A DNA stretch of 64,000 nt from Aptenodytes patagonicus. Its lineage: Eukaryota > Chordata > Aves > Sphenisciformes > Spheniscidae. The position numbers were made by a program, and so were the translations under genes. The notes under the pieces are model-generated. The model ran no database searches. It was given only the letters and a program-made list of their open reading frames with translations, and was not told the DNA's origin. Shown here piece after piece: positions 57,301-64,000 of this stretch (position 1 is its first letter; every line of letters begins with the position of its first letter). The stretch is from assembly GCF_965638725.1 (NCBI RefSeq), contig NC_134951.1, positions 102,137,811 to 102,201,810 of the forward strand. Reading direction: 5' to 3'.

Positions 57301-60300
57301 ACTGAAAGTGCCCTCAATCTGGAACATAGTGAAAATAACCAAGTACTGAATCAAGGATTAAAAATTTTAAGCACCTAAACTTCAGTAGGAAATTTAATAA
57401 CAGTGCTCTAATAATGCTCTTTAAGTTGGTTTAAAAAAAATCTTTTGTACCCATTTGGCCATGCTTTCATGTGAAAATGAGAAAGCTTATTCTTGGCAGC
57501 TGAGTAAACATCCTAAATAACTTTTTCTCCACAATATGAAGACTAGTGCTTATCCTCCTCTGGAAAAAATTAAGGATGCTACTGCTCTGTTACCCACGTT
57601 AAGGTGCCTGTCATACTCCTCTGCCCAGTAACACCGGTCTGACCAAGGAGGTTCATCGCACAATATGCGATCATCTTCTATTTTGTTGAATGAGACTGAA
57701 ATTGTCTCCTGAAGTTCTGCAGTATGGTTGTGTCAGAGAAGTATGCTGACAAAGTATGGCTCTCATTCTGTTGGCCAACACAGTCCCAGTCTCAATCAGA
57801 CAGCTGCAGATCTGACACCGAGATGACTTTTAGTTGTAAATGACATGGTTAATTAGGTCAGTCTTATTTTAGGGGAGATAGGACTACGCTTCCTTGCGAG
57901 ATGTTATAGAACCTCCCCTTCTTCTGTTTAAAGTCTTAACAGTTATAGCCCTGTTCGTTGAGATCTGCTTCCATGACTTCTTGTTAGCTGACACCAAACA
58001 GCACCAGGCATCTATCTTTTTTTTTTCTTTTTTTTTTTTTTAGTATACTTTATGGCATTGGGCTTCAGCTAAAACTGGCACCAATCCCTAAAGTAGTATC
58101 TTTGTGTAACAAGGACCAGTCAGTGTGAACTTTGGCATTGCGTGACACTGACTTCTTAAGTACCTGACTGGGAGGCTATCCAATTCTTTGAGCTCAAGGT
58201 TAGCTTTATCATTTGCTTCAATGAATGAAGCTGCAAGTCAAATATCCAGATGAAAAAGGTCCAAGCACCTATTTTGAGTATTAGCAGTACAAGGCATAAC
58301 AGGATAGCTAAGACCTGAAACAAACAAAAACCTTCGAAAAGACATCTTAGGGTACTTACCTCTGTGGCAGAGAGCATTTCTAAAGGAAACAGAGCAGACA
58401 CCCCCATGTGCCATCTCACTGCCACAAACATTTAGAAGGAACTAAGGAACAAGACTTTCATGCACTCCTAGGTGCTCACAGATGCAGGTGGTATACGTGC
58501 AGCTCTAATCGACAATATTATTTTAAAAGATCTTGCTCTTATTCAAGTTATGTGTGTACCTAAAATGAAATTAAGGTCACCTTAAAGCATCAAAAGCCAA
58601 AAAGCTAGCAGAGAATAGGGAGAAATGGATGACAAGTTTGTCATCTTGTTTATGTTTTACATGGGCTGTATGAAGAGTTAACAGCAAGCTACACGTTTAA
58701 AGCCTAATACATATGCAAAATGAATGTTTTTCTTGACCCTTGAAAGCCCTGCAAAGAGCACAAAATTCCAGTCATTCCCCAAGAGAATCTGCTAGTTAAG
58801 AAATACATTAAAAATGTAAATTCCAAAAAGGTCCCTGGTGCTGTATTCTCTCTCTCGGAGCTTAACTCCAGAGAATGAAAAAGCTGTAAACAATTGCAAC
58901 AGCACTACTTGATATAAGCCTGCACGTTTTATGCCTGTGGGGTCAGAACTAGGAAAAGCATTCTGAAAAGACACAGTTGAGAAAGAGCACATCTCTCTAT
59001 CTTGAACAAAGGCACAGTGAGGAAAAGATAGCCTCAGAGAGCTTTCCAGAGCAAAAAGGTCTAGAAGAGTGTGGTACGTCTCATAGTTAACTCTGAAAAT
59101 ATTAAGGAGGCAAAATAATCTGGTCTAAAAGAAAACACTCTTGTGACAGGATGCTGATGAGCTGGACTCTTAACTGCTACAACCAAAAAGCGTATCGGAT
59201 AAATACTAGCTGACAGCTAGTACGTGGGAGTGAGCCAGGTACTTTCTTGTTTCTGTACTTTTTTTTTTTTTAAAAACTGTTTTCTAATTTTATACTTGAG
59301 AATTTAACCTTTTACTCTGCTAGCGTGTACAAACCCTCGTTGCAGACAAACCTTTCAACCAAGGTTACAAAGTTGGAAATTGCTGGAATAGGAATATATG
59401 ATCCAAAGTACAAGGATCCATTTTGACACTGGCTGCATCAAGTGCTAGGACACTAAAAACATTCCTCACAGAGAAATAGCTCTGATTTAATTAAACTTTG
59501 TATTGCCACAGTTATCTGTAAATCTATTACAGTGTTATTGAGCTGTCCTGACCAAGACTGCAATGTCAGCCAGGTATGCTAGTTCTTCTATCAATCAGAC
59601 TCAGTGACAGGGGCTGTATTTTGTTTCTGTTGCTATGTTTTTGTGTGGGTTTTTTTTTTCCTTTAAAGCTTATCTTTGAGATAAACAAGCAAACTGGTTA
59701 TCACCTAGAGTCCAAAGTGGCATATTAATTAACCGAAAGTAACCGAGAAAAATGACAACATGCACTTAAATGATTTTAAAATATAAGCTGTCATCATAGG
59801 AAACATCCATTTTGCATTCTGTCCTATTATTTCATTAGCAACATGTTGCATATTAAACATCTTAATATACCGTTCCTCCTACACAATAGATATCATGAGA
59901 CTCTATAAAGAGTGCCAGACTTATGATGCATTTAAAACGTTGCTTTAAAAATAGGATTTTTGTGCCACTTTTCATATAACTGGGAAATCCAAAGACACTT
60001 CAAGACTCACTGCAACTACTGAGTTCTTTTCTTCTAGATGTATATTGCTATCTTGGTGTATTTCAAATTGAATGAAATTCTTGGAGTATAAAACATTTTA
60101 ATAATGTGCAAATAGTCTTGTAATAATTGAACTTCACAATAGAGAAGTTTAGGAAATAGCTGCAGATAACAAAAGTAATTTTCTCTTTAATGCTCAAATT
60201 ACTTGTAGTAGTCCAACTAAAAGAAGCTACACTGGTTCGCAATGCCCTTGAACAGATTAAGATTCTAAAAGCCTGTCTCTTTTGTTTAAAAACAGAAAAT

Positions 60301-63300
60301 TAATAATTTCCTATATGATTTAATCAAGGCATACCAGTCTCTTCTTTTGCAAGACGTAAGTATTATCTAAAAATAACAAACCTAGTACACCATATAGTTA
60401 TTTTGAGATATATAGATATACTGAGTATGAGATTACATTATAAATTCCAAAAGCAATGTGCTTTACAAATTTTAATGAGTTCTAAGGCTGCTCTTGATGC
60501 AACAGAAATTCAGAACTGATGCCTACATTAACAGGATATTACAGGTAATGTGCAAGTTCAAAGACTGCAGGGGATTCTTGAAATTGCTTTATTCTTTTAC
60601 ATTATTAATGTATTTTTTTTAGATCAGGTAACTACAGGTTTACTGCCTTATGCAATCTAACTAAACTCTACAAAAATGTGATAGCAGTAATAATCTAATC
60701 CTCTGGCTTTCTTTTACAAGCGTGCAAAAAGATGAAATTTGCCATGGTATTTTAGGGTTAGTTGAGATTAACTGCAGTGCAATTCAATAAAACTGCCTTT
60801 CATCTCAAGAGCGTGGGTCTGTAAAAGCATGTGAGATCTAGATTGGTACAATCCATCACCTTAAGCGCTGTTAGAAAGACCTCCTTTAACTGCAGTAACT
60901 TGGTCCACAAGGAAGTTAAATGGCGTACAAATAGCCCACATATAAGCTGCGAGAGTAGAGTGGAATGTTTCTCAGTCATTCTAGCAAAGAATTTTCTGTG
61001 TGTGGAACAAAAGAATCTATACGAAATAGAGAGTTTCCAGAATAAGTATGTGGTACTTCTTCCAACCAAAGAAAAATACACAAATCTTGGATAGATTTTA
61101 ACAGACCCATACCTATGATATTGATGAAGACTATTAACATCACGTGAGCAGAAATACTGTACATACACTGATATCTAAGGCAATGTTCTAACCTTCGTCT
61201 AGTTTGCCACAGAATTTTTCTACAAAATTAATTCACCACAAATGTAGGGAAATGCAGAAACACTTCAGAATTAATAAGAAAAAATAAAAGACCCTTTCCC
61301 CGCTAAAGGTCTTTCCTGGAATTCAGGGGTTAAGCCAAATATCACTGTGGAATAATTCTGTTCACTCTGTTTAAGATAAGACGTAGCTAGCCTGCAAACT
61401 CGAGTCAGAAGTGTAATCATCTCAGTACCTTTCCAGTTTAAATAAAAAGTTTTGAAGGTGGAAGACAAAAATTAAAAAAGTAAACAGCCCCCACCCCAAA
61501 CCTTGATACCGCTTCCTAGAATTCCTGCTAGTCAACATCCAAATAAGAGTACGGGGTGCAGAAATGAAGACATTACTGCCAAGAAAGCTTCACAGTTCAC
61601 AGCTTTGCTTCAATATTATTTTAGTGAAATAATTCTGGAAGACAGCTAGAGGGAAAATTTGAATTATTCATTTCTAAAGAAACCACAGAGCCAAAATTTG
61701 AGATCTAACAATGCTCTACCTGCTTAATGTCTACCAATGGAAAAAAAAAGCCCAAACGACTAAGTTGAAAACTAACATTGAAGTTATTTAAAGGCAAAAA
61801 GGGGGCTACGAGTATATTCTACAATTAATTCAGCAATGCTGGTGGTTCTGGAATACCCGACTGTGAACAGCAACTGGAGAACAACCACACACCTGGTTTT
61901 TCTGAGCTCTCATAACATCCACTTCGTACTCAGCATATTGTAAATCCTGTGCAGGGTCCTTGGTATCTTGTAAATTGCAGAAACTCTAAGAGAAAAAATG
62001 ATAAAGGCCCAAATGATAAAATTTATTTTTTGTTCTTTTAACAAGAAAATGCAACTCTGTAGATCTAATGGAAGTATTTTGCTTTTAATACAAATGTATT
62101 AAAATCCTGCATTTATGGAAGAATTTTGTGCTATAGGACACGGATTAGATAAAATATACTATATTTTATCTTAGATCAGTAAAATGATGAGAAAGTAATA
62201 GTGCAGTTAGATCTTAAAGGAAAGAAAATACTCTTATTTGCTAGATGTTTATTATTCTCTCCTCAAAATGAAAATATCCTTCTGGCCCATGACATTTGTG
62301 TTAAGGTTGCTCTTGCTAGAGCATTTAATACTCAAGACTAAAATTCAGTTCTGGTTACCAGAAGCGTTATTTCAATATCTGAGAAATTGGTTACTATCTT
62401 TTTGCCGAACACTTGAAATCTCATTTACTAACTTTGAGGGAACTCTAAGTTTAAGTTTAATTCCAAAGAGCAAATACGCTAAAAGAAAGAAACACTATCA
62501 AATAAGATTTATTTTTTTTAAATGTTGTCCTGCAGATCGCTCCTTACTCATAACAAATGGAAAGTAGCAATAAGTCAATCATACAAATGATGGAATAAAA
62601 TAAATCAGAATTATAATTACTATTAGATGAGGTGATGGAAAAAAGAAATTCACAATCATAAAAACAGCTTTGAAGTTTAAAGCATATTTTGGAACCAAAA
62701 CAGAAGACTGGGAATCTCCTTGGCAAATCTTCTTTAATTAGACTAATACCTCAGAACACTGACGGAGCTTGCAAGATGAGAAATGTATTCATTTCTCCAG
62801 CTGTTTCAGGGGGAGTTCGGGAGTTATGGCATAGGGGGTTGGGGAAGGTTTGTTTATTGTGTTTTAAAAGGCTATGGGCAAAAGTGACATGAAAAATAAT
62901 AGTCCTGTACAGTTTCTGAAAAGTAAAGTTCAGTCTTTATCATGTTGGGGCATACTGTAGTCAGAACGGCATCTTAGTGATAATTTCTTCTGGTCACAAA
63001 CCACCTGAAATAATTTCTAGGCTTTGATATGTAGTAGTCAAGTGAGTGGGAAAGAGTGAATTCAGACTCCTTCTCGCCAAGAATGGAGATCCATAGACTG
63101 AAAAGTAGAAAAAGCCCAGTTTGTGCACCATAATTTGAGGCACAGTTTCATAGTTTCAAATTTCCTTGCCTGCCCAGGTAAGCCGTAGGGCAGGAAATGG
63201 ACAGGGATAAAGAACTGTGATACAATCTAGTACACGAGGAGAAAGCAGCAGCCTGTATTTGCTCAGGTCAAATAGAAAAGAATTTTGATTTCCTAACAGC

Positions 63301-64000
63301 AGTAATTACTTTTTATTGAAAAGAAGTATTTGGGGGTTTGCCTCTTGGGTCCAGAATTTTCTGAAATATGTACAAGATTTATCACTACATAGGTGCCAAG
63401 GGATTCTAATTACCTTGCAAATCCAAACACTTCCCATAGCAAATTGACAGATTTTGGCAAGGAACTCAACACACTCGCCTCATGCCCTAGGAGAACAAGG
63501 ATCAGTAGCTTGCTACAGCCAGGAAGAGCTCTCATCTTGGAATATCACTGTCATTTGGTTTAGGCATTAGGGGATACGTCACCTTATAGAATTCCAAAAA
63601 CGCTGAGTATAGCTTGTCTCTCAATGTAATGAAAGGCAATGGTATAACTTTGGAAAAAACAGAGGGTTACATTGGTACTTTCATTATTACTAAATGTAGG
63701 AAGGCAACTGAAGATGCAGAAGCCAATAATCAAAGCACCACTACATACAAACCTGTACCTTTTAAAAAAGTATGAATTAAAGAGGTTGGAAGAAACAGCA
63801 CTGCTAAGTGAGACTGAAATTCCAGTGACTGGACTTGAAAGACAAAAATTAGCAGTGATATTACTACTATTCTGTGAGAAAAGAACCTGTGAAGCAGACG
63901 TGTAAATACCTACCTTGGGAGGAAATGTTTTCTCAAATACTTTTTTCCACAGTTCCAACGGTGTGTTTGCACGCATCTTTCCAATATCGCTATCAGAAGC
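54273..64000 (-). CDS. DYNC2LI1: DYNC2LI1, C-terminal end (last three coding exons)
   Basis: This gene encodes the light intermediate chain of cytoplasmic dynein-2, which drives retrograde transport in cilia. Only the 3' part is in the window; the first exon shown runs off the edge. The exons are 64000-63914, 61985-61893 and 54338-54273, all joined in phase 0, giving 81 residues and a TGA stop. They read ...SDIGKMRANTPLELWKKVFE, then DTKDPAQDLQYAEYEVDVMR, then ELEQYKRNAAKSWKEMDFDP. These align with the human C-terminus ([48 protein letters not shown]). The GTPase-like N-terminal domain lies outside the window. It converges on ABCG5, as in other vertebrates. Confidence 0.94.
54339..61892 (-). 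other. DYNC2LI1 intron (7.6 kb)
   Basis: AT-rich sequence between two exons that join directly in phase 0 and match contiguous human protein, so no missing exon is expected. It contains a (TTTA)n run at 54538-54562 and several T or A homopolymers (for example 58,018-58,041). No recognisable transposon or gene. Confidence 0.65.
54538..54562. repeat. (TTTA)n microsatellite
   Basis: About six TTTA units in tandem, in the DYNC2LI1 intron. Confidence 0.9.
61893..61985 (-). CDS. DYNC2LI1: DYNC2LI1 penultimate coding exon
   Basis: It reads SFCNLQDTKDPAQDLQYAEY then EVDVMRAQKNQ; phase 0 at both ends; acceptor ctcttag, donor gtgtgt. It matches human [20 protein letters not shown]. Confidence 0.93.
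61986..63913 (-). other. DYNC2LI1 intron (1.9 kb)
   Basis: AT-rich unique sequence. No exon-like frame on the minus strand was found. Confidence 0.6.
63914..64000 (-). CDS. DYNC2LI1: DYNC2LI1 third-to-last coding exon (cut by window edge)
   Basis: The visible part encodes ASDSDIGKMRANTPLELWKK then VFEKTFPPK. The donor is gtaggt. It matches human [20 protein letters not shown]. The acceptor is beyond the window. Confidence 0.93.

Noticed and set aside
1-64000. Prokaryotic features such as operons, CRISPR arrays, integrons or phage genes
   Set aside because: All real genes are intron-containing vertebrate genes, and no regularly spaced direct repeats or prokaryotic gene clusters are present.

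Overview
This window is vertebrate nuclear DNA, almost certainly from a bird. Four conserved genes are split into short exons with GT-AG boundaries, and a 2.3-kb CR1 LINE of the avian type lies in one intron. I recognise the sterolin locus with its usual neighbours: LRPPRC (+), ABCG8 (-), ABCG5 (+) and DYNC2LI1 (-). This is the vertebrate gene order, read here from the LRPPRC end. The species cannot be named from the sequence.

Layout. From 1 to about 6.7 kb lie the last three coding exons of LRPPRC, ending in a stop and an AATAAA signal. From 6.7 to 18.9 kb is a 12-kb intergenic stretch between two gene 3' ends, where I find no supportable gene. From 18,890 to 32,718 is the complete ABCG8 coding region on the minus strand: 13 exons, 681 codons plus stop by my count. 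From 32,719 to 33,182 is a 464-bp gap between the two start codons, the probable shared promoter. From 33,183 to 52,042 is the complete ABCG5 coding region on the plus strand: 13 exons, 645 codons plus stop. ABCG5 intron 12 carries an antisense, 5'-truncated, broken CR1 element (about 48.56-50.88 kb). From 52 to 54.3 kb lie the converging 3' ends of ABCG5 and DYNC2LI1. From 54,273 to the window edge are the last three coding exons of DYNC2LI1 on the minus strand.

How the genes work together. ABCG5 and ABCG8 are half-transporters that form an obligate heterodimer exporting sterols from liver and gut cells; the head-to-head layout suits co-expression. Both reading frames are intact with every splice phase matching, so the pair looks functional. 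LRPPRC (mitochondrial mRNA stability) and DYNC2LI1 (dynein-2 in cilia) are syntenic neighbours with unrelated roles.

The most interesting observation concerns the ATP sites. In mammals one of the two composite sites is degenerate, because ABCG8 has an altered Walker A and ABCG5 an altered signature. Here ABCG8 keeps Lys-Thr in Walker A (GSTAGGKTS) and ABCG5 has a canonical ISGGE signature. Other points are three GATA motifs in the shared promoter, a cluster of forkhead-like motifs built on a perfect palindrome in ABCG8 intron 10, and a perfect 15-bp hairpin in ABCG5 intron 7. I saw no wholly new system.
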